A stretch of 14,940 nt of DNA from Bacteroidales bacterium (GCA_026996635.1 JALWKH010000239.1:1-14940); one strand, 5' to 3'. Positions 1 to 8,555 are shown, numbered from the stretch's first letter. The notes: generated from the sequence alone by a model not told the origin. Numbers and translations: made by a program.

Positions 1-1
1 G

Positions 2-3000
2 AGCAACGGAGAAACATCCAGCAGTATTTCAAATGTAACTTCCGGAACCTATACGGTTACAATAACAGATGCTGCAGGTTGTACGGATATCGAAAGTATT
101 GATATTTCCGACATAGGTGGCCCAACGGTACAAATTACCTCCACAACAGATGTTTCTTGTAACGAATCTTGTGACGGGGCAGCAACCGCCACAATTACAA
201 CAACCTCAACAGGCCCTTATGATTATGACTGGAGTAACGGGAGTTCAACTTCCGGCACATCATCTACGACAAATTCTGTTTCATCCTTATGTGCAGGAAC
301 AATTAGTGTAACCTTAACAGATGCAGTCGGTTGTGCCTCTACGGCAACAGCAAATATCTCCGAACCAACAACTGTTCAAATATCAACAGACAGCATTGTA
401 GATGCAAATTGCGGAAACAGCAACGGTTCTATTTATATAACAGTATCAGGAGGCACCCCGGGCTACTCTTATAGCTGGAGCGATGGTTCAACTTCTGAAG
501 ATTTGACCAATAAACCAAGCGGAAATTATGATGTTACTGTAACAGATGCAAACGGTTGTACACAAACGGTATCATTTACAATTGGAGATACACCCGGTCC
601 TGAAGTTGATATTCGCGATTCGCAAGATCCTCTTTGTAATGGAGATTGCAACGGTTGGGCAATTGCACAAGTTACAAACACATCAACCCCACCTTATACA
701 TTTACTTGGAGTACCGGAAGTTCTAACACTACAACAGAGACTTTGGATACTGTAAATACATTATGTGCTAATACATGGTATTATATTACACTCACGGATG
801 ACAACGGCTGTACAGATGTAGATAGCATAATATTAACTGAGCCCGATGAAATAAACCTGACAATTAACCCATATTCAGATGTAAGTTGTTATAATGGATC
901 TGACGGTTCGGCTACAGTCAACACTTCCGGAGGTACAGCACCTTATACCATCTTATGGTCTAACGGACAGACAAATACAACAGCCACTAATTTACCTGCA
1001 GGCACATTCACAGTAACAATAACAGATGCTAACGGGTGTACAGCAGATACAAGTGTAACCATTAACCAACCTACACAATTAACCTTGACCCTTGACGGAA
1101 CAGATCCGACTTGTGGTAACAACAATGGAAATATTACATCAACTGTAGCAGGAGGAACACCAAATTACTCTTACGATTGGAGTTCCGGAGAAACTACTCA
1201 GGACCTAACAAATATACCTTCTGGAACTTATGGACTAACAGTTACAGATGCAAATGGTTGTACCGTAGAAGACCAAATAACCTTGAACGATATACCGGGA
1301 CCAACAGCAACAATATCAAATGTAGTTAATGTTTCGTGTTACGGCAATAATGACGGTAGCATAACAGTTTCGGCAAGTGGAGGATCTTCTCCCTATACTT
1401 ACTCCTGGAGTAACGGACAAACAGGCGTTACAGACACTAATTTAGCCGCAGGGTGGTACTATGTAACAATAACAGACACCAATGGGTGCGAAGCTATTGA
1501 TTCTGCAGAAGTAATTCAACCCGATCAATTAACCATAAGTATAAATGATTATAATCTTAGCTGTTATGGTGACTGTGACGGTTCATTAACAGCTAATGTT
1601 TCAGGAGGCACACAACCATATACATATCAATGGGATGATGCCACCTTGTCAACAACCGCTACTATTAACAACCTGTGCGCAGGAACATATCATGTTACCG
1701 TAACAGATTCAAATGGTTGTCAAATAATAGACAGTGCGAATGTTATTGAACCTAATCCTATAGTAATTACAGCACAAATAACCGATGCTATATGTAACCA
1801 GCCCAATGGGGCAATTGATGTCACTGCAATAGGAGGAACTCCACCATATGACTTTGGGTGGTCAAACGGTGACACAACAGCAAGCATCGACAGCTTGGAA
1901 GCCGGAACTTATTCTCTAGTTGTAACAGATGCAAACGGATGTCATGTCGATACTACATTTAGTGTTATTGATGCAGGTAGCCCTGTTGCTACGATTTCAG
2001 ATTACGAAAATGTTGATTGTAACGGTAATTGCAACGGAACAGCAACAGTTGTTGCAACTGGCGGCACAGGTCCGGGCACCTATACTTATAACTGGAGTGA
2101 CGGACAAAACACCCCTGTAGCTACAAATCTATGCGCAGGAAACTACTATGTAGTCGTATCTGATACCAATGGCTGTACATCAACAGCTTATGTAACAATT
2201 ACCGAACCTCCTGTTTTAGGATATAATCTATCAACAACAGATGTCAGCTGTTTCGGTGAATGTGACGGTAGTGCAACAGTTACTCCTTACGGAGGGACAC
2301 CTCCATACTCCTACAACTGGACAGGTGGAGGAAGCACCCCTAACGATTCAACAAACACCCAACTTTGTGCAGGAACATACTCAGTTGAAATTATAGACTC
2401 AAACGGATGTAATATTATTGACAATAATGTTTCTATAACAGAACCGACTCAAATTTCTCTTACTGTCTCAGTAACAGATGAAACTTGTGCAGAATCTAAT
2501 GACGGTACAGCAACGGTAAATGCAACAGGAGGCACACCACCATATACTTACTTGTGGGACAGTAATGCAAACAATCAAACTACAGAAACAGCAACAAATC
2601 TGGACGAGGGAACATATTATGTAACAGTAACTGATGCACACGGCTGTACACAAACAATTTCAGCAACTGTTTCTTCTCCTGATCCATTAACATTTACCTC
2701 GGTAACCTCACAAGACCTTAATTGTTACATGTCCGGTGACGGAGAAATACATGTTACCGTTTCCGGTGGCACCCCCAATTATACCTATCACTGGGAAAAT
2801 AATATTTCACCATCGTGGAGTGCATCAACTCAAGACCTTACTAACCTCGATGCAGGAACATATTTCTTAACGGTAACAGACGATAACGGATGCCAAATAG
2901 ACACAACGGTTATTATAAGTCAACCCGTTCAACTAAGTCTTACTTTATCAAAAACAGACGAAACTTGTCATGGATTATGCGACGGTAGTATAACAGCTTT

Positions 3001-4579
3001 TGTAACAGGTGGCACCCCTCCATCGGGTCCTTACCATTATAATTGGTCAACCCTGGATACAACATCATCAATTACTAATTTATGCCCAGGAACTTATTCA
3101 TTAACGGTTACGGATGATAATGGTTGTACTATCACAGGCTCTGAAACAATTTCAGGTCCACCTGCATTAGTAATAAATGTTGACAATGTTGAAGACGCTA
3201 CTTGTGGAGACGCAAACGGTTCTATTTCAATAAGCCTTTCAGGAGGAACAGGAGTTCCAACCATTGAATGGAGTGCAAATGCAGGAGGACAAAACACAAC
3301 CACAATAAACAACTTGTCATCAGGAAACTATTGTGTAACGGTGACAGATGAAAACGGATGCGAAACAGACACCTGCATTGGTGTAGATAATATTGGAGGT
3401 CCTATTATTAATGGCTTCAATGTAGAAAATGTAACCTGTAACGGTGCTTCCGATGGTGCTGTAACAGTAAACTACAGCTACCCGTCCAATCCTGCTACTC
3501 CATATACTATACTATGGAACACAGGAGACACATCACAAACCATAACCAACTTACCAAGTGGTAATTACACCGTAACTATAACAGACGCAAATAACTGCTC
3601 CGCAATAGATAATGCTTATGTTGATGAACCTGACCCGCTTAACGTAATAATAGGCAACATAGTAGATAATACTTGTTACGGAGACTGTAACGGTAGTGCC
3701 GCAACTAATGTAACAGGTGGTACCCCTCCATACAGTTATTCTTGGAGCGACGGACAAACTACAGAAAATGCATCAGGATTATGTGCAGGAACCTATACCT
3801 TAACAGTTACGGATGCAAACAACTGTACCCAAACATCATCTGTTACCATAACCGAACCACAACCAATTGTAATAAATCTTGACTTTATTCAAAATGTTTC
3901 ATGTGCAGGAGAAAATGATGGTGTTATCAGTATTACACCAACAGGAGGTTCAGGTTCTTATGTTTACAACTGGTTAAATGCAAATTCCACCGGTTCGGTA
4001 GCAGGCGGATTGAGTGCAGGAACTTATACTGTAGTAGTTAGCGATGCAAACGACAACTCTTGTTCAACAGATACTTCATTTACGGTTACAGAACCGGAAC
4101 CATTGTATGTGACATTAGGCAGCGAACCGACTACTTGTGGAAATGATAACGGAAGAGCGTTCATCGAATCTCTTGGCGGAGGTACCGCTCCTTACTCTTG
4201 GAACTGGTCTCCTTGCAGCTCAGGTTGTAATGATAGTTCCATAACAAATGTTGCAACCGGATATTATTATATACAAGTATTCGATGCTAATGGTTGTAGC
4301 ATTATAGATTCTGTAGCAGTCTTAAATATCCCGCCTCCACATATCGAAGATATAATAACACATGATGTAAGTTGTTATGGCGGAAGTGACGGAAGTGCAG
4401 AAGTTGTACACGATTATTACGGAACCCAACCATTCACATATCAATGGTCTTCTTCAGCCAGTCATGACTCTATTGCAACCGGATTAAGTGCAGGTACACA
4501 TACGGTAACTTTAGTAGATGCTAACGGATGTACAGATTTCTTTGTATTCCAAATAAACCAACCGGATCCTGTTGAAGTT
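2..4579 (+). repeat. Tandem array of SprB-type repeats, about 228 bp period (one partial, 19 complete)
   Basis: Repeats are 74-82 residues long. The typical order is a first Cys followed by a DG or NG turn, SGGTPPYTYSW, an L-x-AGTY strand, V-T-D-A-N-G-C, and a closing T-E-P or G-P linker. Complete repeats start near 137, 383, 614, 860, 1088, 1316, 1538, 1769, 1997, 2225, 2462, 2696, 2942, 3176, 3416, 3650, 3875, 4112 and 4355. Three classes are visible. Class C has two extra cysteines (137, 614, 1538, 1997, 2225, 2942, 3650). Class B has a shorter first loop and a G/S/P-P linker (383, 1088, 1769, 3176, 4112, and probably the partial first repeat, by its linker). Class A has neither (860, 1316, 2462, 2696, 3416, 3875, 4355). 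Repeats differ clearly at the DNA level, so this is an old array under selection rather than a recent expansion. Confidence 0.9.
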
Positions 4580-5884
4580 TACGGATATGGTCCTCAAGAA
4601 CCCGTGTGTATAGGTCAACAAGTAAACATATATGCAGTGGCAAATGGAGGAACATCGCCATACACTTACATTTGGAATAATTCGTCTTTTGACAGTACCA
4701 GTACACAACAAGTAACGGTTGACAGCAGCACAACATTTTATGTTTCAGCTATGGATGCAAACGGCTGTATGTCACCAACTCAAGCGGCAATATCCATCCA
4801 AGTATATCCACCTCTTGATGTAAGTGTATCAGGTGAAACGGATATTTGTGAAGGAGATGCTGCAACATTATTGGCAATAGGTAGTGGTGGGAACGGTGGA
4901 CCTTATACATATATTTGGGATTCAGGCAACGAAGGAGACAACATAGATGTATTTCCGCACAATTCAAGGTATTTTACGGTAAGTGTCTATGACAATTGTG
5001 GCACCCCTCCTGCAAGTGACAGCATTTTTGTAATGGTACACCAATATCCTAAACTCATTAACCTGGATAATGCTAATGGTTGTCAACCATTAAGAGTTGA
5101 TTTTATGCCTCAAGTTTGGAACCCTGACCCGGGTCATCCTGTTTCTTACAGTTGGGATTTCGGAGACTACAATTCATCTCCGTCAAGCAATTTCTCAAAC
5201 GACAGCACACCTGTACATGTTTATAACTATGAAGGAACATATGATGTAACATTAACTTTAACATCAGAATATGGGTGTAGCCATGATACCATACTGAATA
5301 ACTTGATAACTGTTTTCCCAACACCAACTGCAAGTTTCTCTGCATACCCGACAGCTACAGGTGTATTTAGTGCTGATATAAACTTTACCGACTACTCTGA
5401 CGGGAATATAGTAATATGGTCTTGGGATTTTGGAGACAGTACCATGTCAACAGTCCGAAATCCGTTCCACTCATATTCCCGTCCGGGAGATTACATTGTT
5501 TCTCTAATTGTTGTAAGCGACAAAGGATGTAAAGACACTGCTCAGACAAGGATTCATATTTATCCGGAAACAACATTTTATCCGCCGACAGCATTTACTC
5601 CAGGCAGCGGATACGGTAACGAATATTTCTATCCTAAAGGTGTAGGTATTTCAGATGAAGGTTATCATATGTATATTTATGACAGGTGGGGAGAATTGAT
5701 TTTTGAATCGGATGTAAAACCTGCAGGCACAAACCAACGCTATGAGGTAGAAGGAGGATGGAACGGAAGGTATAACAATACAGGAGAGTTTGTCCCTGCT
5801 GGAGTTTATGTCTGGTTGATTGAATACAAGGATGCAATGGGTGAACTGAAAAGAAGAAGCGGTACGGTAACAGTTATCAGATAA
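2..5884 (+). CDS. Giant SprB-repeat cell-surface adhesin with T9SS type B C-terminal domain (5' end outside window)
   Basis: The frame is open from the left edge, so 1960 codons plus the stop are visible and the start and signal peptide lie upstream. A TTG at 503 sits inside a repeat and is not a real start. In order there are a partial and 19 complete SprB-type repeats (2-4579), two degenerate relatives (4580-4822 and 4823-5059), two PKD domains with WDFGD cores (about 5060-5343 and 5344-5566), and a gliding-motility-type C-terminal domain (5567-5881). By family knowledge such proteins cross the outer membrane through the T9SS and act as long surface filaments; SprB of Flavobacterium johnsoniae is a mobile gliding adhesin. 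Adhesion or gliding is inferred here, since no gld/spr machinery is in the window. Lys and Arg are almost absent before the PKD domains. A terminator follows directly, so the gene ends its transcript. Confidence 0.93.
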   Translation, partial: SNGETSSSISNVTSGTYTVTITDAAGCTDIESIDISDIGGPTVQITSTTDVSCNESCDGAATATITTTSTGPYDYDWSNGSSTSGTSSTTNSVSSLCAGTISVTLTDAVGCASTATANISEPTTVQISTDSIVDANCGNSNGSIYITVSGGTPGYSYSWSDGSTSEDLTNKPSGNYDVTVTDANGCTQTVSFTIGDTPGPEVDIRDSQDPLCNGDCNGWAIAQVTNTSTPPYTFTWSTGSSNTTTETLDTVNTLCANTWYYITLTDDNGCTDVDSIILTEPDEINLTINPYSDVSCYNGSDGSATVNTSGGTAPYTILWSNGQTNTTATNLPAGTFTVTITDANGCTADTSVTINQPTQLTLTLDGTDPTCGNNNGNITSTVAGGTPNYSYDWSSGETTQDLTNIPSGTYGLTVTDANGCTVEDQITLNDIPGPTATISNVVNVSCYGNNDGSITVSASGGSSPYTYSWSNGQTGVTDTNLAAGWYYVTITDTNGCEAIDSAEVIQPDQLTISINDYNLSCYGDCDGSLTANVSGGTQPYTYQWDDATLSTTATINNLCAGTYHVTVTDSNGCQIIDSANVIEPNPIVITAQITDAICNQPNGAIDVTAIGGTPPYDFGWSNGDTTASIDSLEAGTYSLVVTDANGCHVDTTFSVIDAGSPVATISDYENVDCNGNCNGTATVVATGGTGPGTYTYNWSDGQNTPVATNLCAGNYYVVVSDTNGCTSTAYVTITEPPVLGYNLSTTDVSCFGECDGSATVTPYGGTPPYSYNWTGGGSTPNDSTNTQLCAGTYSVEIIDSNGCNIIDNNVSITEPTQISLTVSVTDETCAESNDGTATVNATGGTPPYTYLWDSNANNQTTETATNLDEGTYYVTVTDAHGCTQTISATVSSPDPLTFTSVTSQDLNCYMSGDGEIHVTVSGGTPNYTYHWENNISPSWSASTQDLTNLDAGTYFLTVTDDNGCQIDTTVIISQPVQLSLTLSKTDETCHGLCDGSITAFVTGGTPPSGPYHYNWSTLDTTSSITNLCPGTYSLTVTDDNGCTITGSETISGPPALVINVDNVEDATCGDANGSISISLSGGTGVPTIEWSANAGGQNTTTINNLSSGNYCVTVTDENGCETDTCIGVDNIGGPIINGFNVENVTCNGASDGAVTVNYSYPSNPATPYTILWNTGDTSQTITNLPSGNYTVTITDANNCSAIDNAYVDEPDPLNVIIGNIVDNTCYGDCNGSAATNVTGGTPPYSYSWSDGQTTENASGLCAGTYTLTVTDANNCTQTSSVTITEPQPIVINLDFIQNVSCAGENDGVISITPTGGSGSYVYNWLNANSTGSVAGGLSAGTYTVVVSDANDNSCSTDTSFTVTEPEPLYVTLGSEPTTCGNDNGRAFIESLGGGTAPYSWNWSPCSSGCNDSSITNVATGYYYIQVFDANGCSIIDSVAVLNIPPPHIEDIITHDVSCYGGSDGSAEVVHDYYGTQPFTYQWSSSASHDSIATGLSAGTHTVTLVDANGCTDFFVFQINQPDPVEVYGYGPQEPVCIGQQVNIYAVANGGTSPYTYIWNNSSFDSTSTQQVTVDSSTTFYVSAMDANGCMSPTQAAISIQVYPPLDVSVSGETDICEGDAATLLAIGSGGNGGPYTYIWDSGNEGDNIDVFPHNSRYFTVSVYDNCGTPPASDSIFVMVHQYPKLINLDNANGCQPLRVDFMPQVWNPDPGHPVSYSWDFGDYNSSPSSNFSNDSTPVHVYNYEGTYDVTLTLTSEYGCSHDTILNNLITVFPTPTASFSAYPTATGVFSADINFTDYSDGNIVIWSWDFGDSTMSTVRNPFHSYSRPGDYIVSLIVVSDKGCKDTAQTRIHIYPETTFYPPTAFTPGSGYGNEYFYPKGVGISDEGYHMYIYDRWGELIFESDVKPAGTNQRYEVEGGWNGRYNNTGEFVPAGVYVWLIEYKDAMGELKRRSGTVTVIR
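5567..5881 (+). other. T9SS type B sorting domain (gliding-motility-associated C-terminal domain)
   Basis: The last 105 residues carry the family landmarks: PPTAFTPGSG at the start, IYDRWGELIFES in the middle, GGWNGRY, then P-A-G-V-Y-V-W and the closing GTVTVIR. The usual N-G-D-G-x-N-D calcium-like loop is replaced by GSGYGNEYF, a modest divergence. In this family the domain directs export through the T9SS outer-membrane translocon. Type B signals depend on an SprF/PorP-like partner, which is not in the window and may be encoded elsewhere. Confidence 0.88.
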
Positions 5885-5890
5885 CATTTT

Positions 5891-5920
5891 GAAGGAGGGC
5901 ATTAGCTCTCCTTTCTTTTT
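5891..5920 (+). terminator. Rho-independent terminator after the adhesin gene
   Basis: A 9-bp stem (5892-5900 with 5905-5913, one G-U pair) closes a four-base ATTA loop and runs into a T-rich tract (5912-5920 has a single C). It begins seven bases after the adhesin stop codon and separates that gene from the next. Confidence 0.85.
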
Positions 5921-5935
5921 ATTTATAAAAATACT

Positions 5936-5943
5936 TACCTTTG
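5936..5943 (+). promoter_or_regulatory. Probable Bacteroidota -7 promoter element (TACCTTTG)
   Basis: This is an exact match to the Bacteroidota -7 consensus TAnnTTTG. It lies between the adhesin terminator and the next start codon, with the ATG 22 bases after the element. No clear TTG -33 element is visible at the expected distance; the region there is T-rich. The placement supports independent transcription of the MORN-variant protein gene. Confidence 0.5.
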
Positions 5944-5965
5944 TTACCTCAAACTTTAATCAAAC

Positions 5966-7609
5966 ATGAGGCTTGCCTTTAAACGGATATTTTTAGCAAT
6001 AGCATTTATTACTTTTTCAACTTTGGCTTTCTCCCAGAAAAATAAAGTTAATCCCAACGGTTATAATATTTTTTACTATCCCAACGGAAAAATATCCAGC
6101 GAAGGCTATATGAAAAACGGACAACCCGACGGCTTCTGGAAAACATATTATCCCAACGGTGTTTTAAAGTCCGAAGGCAACAGGAAAAACACCCTGCTCG
6201 ATTCTACCTGGATATTTTTTAACGAAAAAGGTGATACAATAGAAATTATAAATTACAGAAACGGTAAAAAAAACGGATACAACATTAAATACAATTACGA
6301 ATACAATGACAGCGGGCAACTTGTAAAAAAAGAAATTGTATCCAAAGAACTTTACCTAAACGACAAAAAAGAAGGTAAAGCATATTATTACAAAAACAAT
6401 AAAATACATTTGATTGTAAATTACAAAAACGGAGTAAAAAACGGTTACGCATTCGAAATATCCAACGACACACTTATTACAACACTTTACGAATATAAAA
6501 ACGGATTTCTGGTTTTCAGCGAAAAGATAAACCGCTACGACAAAAACGGAAAAAAGCACGGTGTTTGGAAAGAATTTTATCCCGACGGAAAACTTAAGCG
6601 GGAAATGTATTATATCCACGGACAATTAAACGGACTTTACAAAGAATACTCACCTGACGGAAAGTTAATTACCGTGTTAATGTATAAATACGGCAAACCC
6701 GAAAAAGTCAATAAAAACACAGTACGTGAAATAACCCAAAAACAAACTTTCTATCCGAGCGGCAGATTAAAGCACAGCGGATTTTACAAACACGATTCCA
6801 TACCTGTGGGTGTACACAAAGAATATGACGAAGCAGGAAATGTTACAATGGTAAAAATTTATGATGACAACGGTTATCTAAAAGGAGAAGGGATGTTCGA
6901 TAAACACGGCAGGAAAACAGGTATTTGGAAAGAATTTTATCCTACCGGCGAACTGAAAGCAGAAGGCAAATATAAAAAAGGCAAAAGAACAGGCCTTTGG
7001 AAATTTTATTACAAAGACGGTAAAATCGAACAGACGGGTTACTATTACAAAGGCAAGCCCCATAAAAGATGGAAATATTATGACCACAGCGGCACCCTTT
7101 TAAAATACGAATCGTACTACAAAGGTAGGTATGACGGACCTTATTATCTGTTTTCCAACCGAGGAGATACATTAGTATGGGGATATTTTACAGATGGCGA
7201 GCGGGACAGCACATGGAAATTCATTTACCAAGACAAATGGGAAACCGGACCATATAAAGACGGGCTAAAAGAAGGCTTGTGGACCAGGAAATTGAATGAA
7301 AACAACAAAACAATTTACAAAGCAAATTACATACAAGGAGTACCGCACGGCAAAGTTTATTATTATTTCAACAACGGAAAAATCCGCAGAATAGAAGAAT
7401 ACAAAATGGGTGTGCCGCATGGAAATTGGCAATACTACACCGAAGAGAACGAACTTGATTTGATTGAAACATACCGTAACGGAAAACTAGTAAAAATAAA
7501 CGGCAAAAGATTCAAATGGCCTAAAAAGCTGAAAAATCCGCAAGTTATTCTCAGAGACACAAAATCTGCAAAAAAAGACAAGCCGGCAACTACAATTACC
7601 GATAATTAG
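5966..7609 (+). CDS. Secreted MORN-variant (YwqK-like) repeat protein, 547 aa
   Basis: Residues 1-24 form a type I signal peptide: MRLAFKR, a hydrophobic core, then LAFSQ, with likely cleavage near Gln24. From about residue 32 to 510 the chain is built from some 17 imperfect repeats of about 23 residues with the pattern G-x-W-K-x-Y-Y-P-x-G-x-L-K-x-E-G-x-Y-K-x-G. This is the MORN-variant family (PF07661, COG2849), which forms an elongated beta-strand structure. Some relatives are called YwqK-type antitoxins, but the signal peptide argues against a cytoplasmic antitoxin. The tail (about 515-547) is rich in Lys. No lipobox and no T9SS domain are seen, so it is probably periplasmic. It is strongly basic, in contrast to the Lys/Arg-poor adhesin upstream. 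No enzymatic motif is seen and its molecular role is unknown. Confidence 0.85.
   Translation: MRLAFKRIFLAIAFITFSTLAFSQKNKVNPNGYNIFYYPNGKISSEGYMKNGQPDGFWKTYYPNGVLKSEGNRKNTLLDSTWIFFNEKGDTIEIINYRNGKKNGYNIKYNYEYNDSGQLVKKEIVSKELYLNDKKEGKAYYYKNNKIHLIVNYKNGVKNGYAFEISNDTLITTLYEYKNGFLVFSEKINRYDKNGKKHGVWKEFYPDGKLKREMYYIHGQLNGLYKEYSPDGKLITVLMYKYGKPEKVNKNTVREITQKQTFYPSGRLKHSGFYKHDSIPVGVHKEYDEAGNVTMVKIYDDNGYLKGEGMFDKHGRKTGIWKEFYPTGELKAEGKYKKGKRTGLWKFYYKDGKIEQTGYYYKGKPHKRWKYYDHSGTLLKYESYYKGRYDGPYYLFSNRGDTLVWGYFTDGERDSTWKFIYQDKWETGPYKDGLKEGLWTRKLNENNKTIYKANYIQGVPHGKVYYYFNNGKIRRIEEYKMGVPHGNWQYYTEENELDLIETYRNGKLVKINGKRFKWPKKLKNPQVILRDTKSAKKDKPATTITDN
6059..7500 (+). repeat. Tandem MORN-variant repeats, about 69 bp period
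   Basis: About 17 protein repeats of 22-25 residues, with insertions near residues 107-140 and 250-290. The best-preserved units are GVWKEFYPDGKLKRE, GIWKEFYPTGELKAEG and GLWKFYYKDGKIEQTG. Repeats in the first half are more degenerate than those around 6540-7090. The repetition is clear in protein and weak in DNA. Confidence 0.8.
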
Positions 7610-7630
7610 CCATATTGCAAAAATTTAATT

Positions 7631-7638
7631 TATATTTG
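7631..7638 (+). promoter_or_regulatory. Probable -7 promoter element of nadK (TATATTTG)
   Basis: This is an exact TAnnTTTG match in the 58-base gap before nadK, with the ATG 29 bases after it. A TTG at 7615-7617 is only 13 bases upstream, closer than usual for a -33 element, so the upstream half of the promoter is uncertain. No terminator is seen after the preceding gene, so read-through is possible. Confidence 0.5.
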
Positions 7639-7667
7639 CCTTTGATTATTCACATACAAACTACAGT

Positions 7668-8555
7668 ATGAAATTAGGAATATTCGGTTATCCGTTTAGC
7701 GACAAAGAAGTTGAGTTTATTTACAACATTATAGATTTCATTGAAAAACACGTAGATAAAGTATATATCTATAAGCCGTTTTATGATTTTTTAATAAACT
7801 CGTTTGACATAAGTATCCCTCACACAAAATTATTCACCACACACGAAGAAGTACCTCCGACACTTGATGTAATGTTGAGCATAGGTGGAGACGGAACTAT
7901 ACTTGAAACAATAACATTCATACGCAACAAAAACATTCCCGTTCTGGGAATAAATCGCGGCAGGCTGGGTTTTCTTGCCAATGTTTCAAAAGTAGAAGTC
8001 GAAAGAGCTTTAAATTGTCTTGCAGAAAGAGATTACCAAATAGAAAAAAGGGTTTTATTCAAGCTTGAAGTTCTTAACCAAAAAAACAAACATTGTGATT
8101 TTCCATATGCTCTCAACGAAATTACTATCCACAAAAAAGATACGGCTTCTATGATTTCCATAACCACTTATGTAAATGATGAATACCTGAATACATATTG
8201 GGCTGACGGATTGATTATTTCCACACCGACAGGTTCCACGGCATATTCGTTAAGTGTTGGCGGACCTATTGTGGTTCCACAATCACAAAACATAATAATT
8301 TCACCCATTGCACCCCATAATTTAACCGTAAGACCTCTTGTTTTACCTGACAATGTAGAGTTGCACTTCAAGGTAAACAGCCGTAGCGGCAATTTTTTGG
8401 TAACCTTGGATTACAGGTCGGAAGTCTTTGATAATGATACGGAATTTATCATAAAAAAAGCAGATTACGAAGTATCAATGATAAAACTGCCCGGCAGCAG
8501 TTTTTACAGAACAATACGAAACAAACTAATGTGGGGACTTGACAAGAGAAACTGA
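7668..8555 (+). CDS. nadK: NAD kinase (ATP-NAD kinase, PpnK)
   Basis: This enzyme phosphorylates NAD+ to NADP+ in the cytoplasm and is the cell's source of NADP(H). At 295 aa it has normal family length. The diagnostic GGDGT motif is at residues 73-77 with the catalytic Asp75, the Asn-Glu substrate motif is at 150-151, and the conserved glycine-rich block DGLIISTPTGSTAYS begins at residue 180. GINRGRLGFLA after the first motif is also typical. The ATG at 7668 gives a chain beginning MKLGIFGYPF, as expected for the family. Its stop codon overlaps the next start by one base (TGATG), so it is likely translationally coupled to the glycosyltransferase. A TAnnTTTG element lies upstream. Confidence 0.96.
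   Translation: MKLGIFGYPFSDKEVEFIYNIIDFIEKHVDKVYIYKPFYDFLINSFDISIPHTKLFTTHEEVPPTLDVMLSIGGDGTILETITFIRNKNIPVLGINRGRLGFLANVSKVEVERALNCLAERDYQIEKRVLFKLEVLNQKNKHCDFPYALNEITIHKKDTASMISITTYVNDEYLNTYWADGLIISTPTGSTAYSLSVGGPIVVPQSQNIIISPIAPHNLTVRPLVLPDNVELHFKVNSRSGNFLVTLDYRSEVFDNDTEFIIKKADYEVSMIKLPGSSFYRTIRNKLMWGLDKRN

Noticed and set aside
117..311. Short open frame in another + frame inside the adhesin (others similar at 546-755 and 1929-2120)
   Set aside because: It overlaps intact SprB-repeat coding sequence in a different frame and its translation is low-complexity. It is a by-product of the repeat codons.
503..505. TTG as the start of the adhesin gene
   Set aside because: The frame is open to the left edge and encodes the same repeats upstream. 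The TTG lies within the strand before a K-P-S-G-N-Y motif, so it is internal.
2..4579. Regular spacing suggestive of a CRISPR or satellite array
   Set aside because: The period is about 228 bp, in frame, divergent in DNA and conserved as protein, which fits tandem protein domains.
5966..7609. YwqK-type antitoxin of a toxin-antitoxin pair
   Set aside because: The protein has a clear signal peptide, is far longer than such antitoxins, and has no adjacent toxin-like gene. The name comes only from shared MORN-variant repeats.
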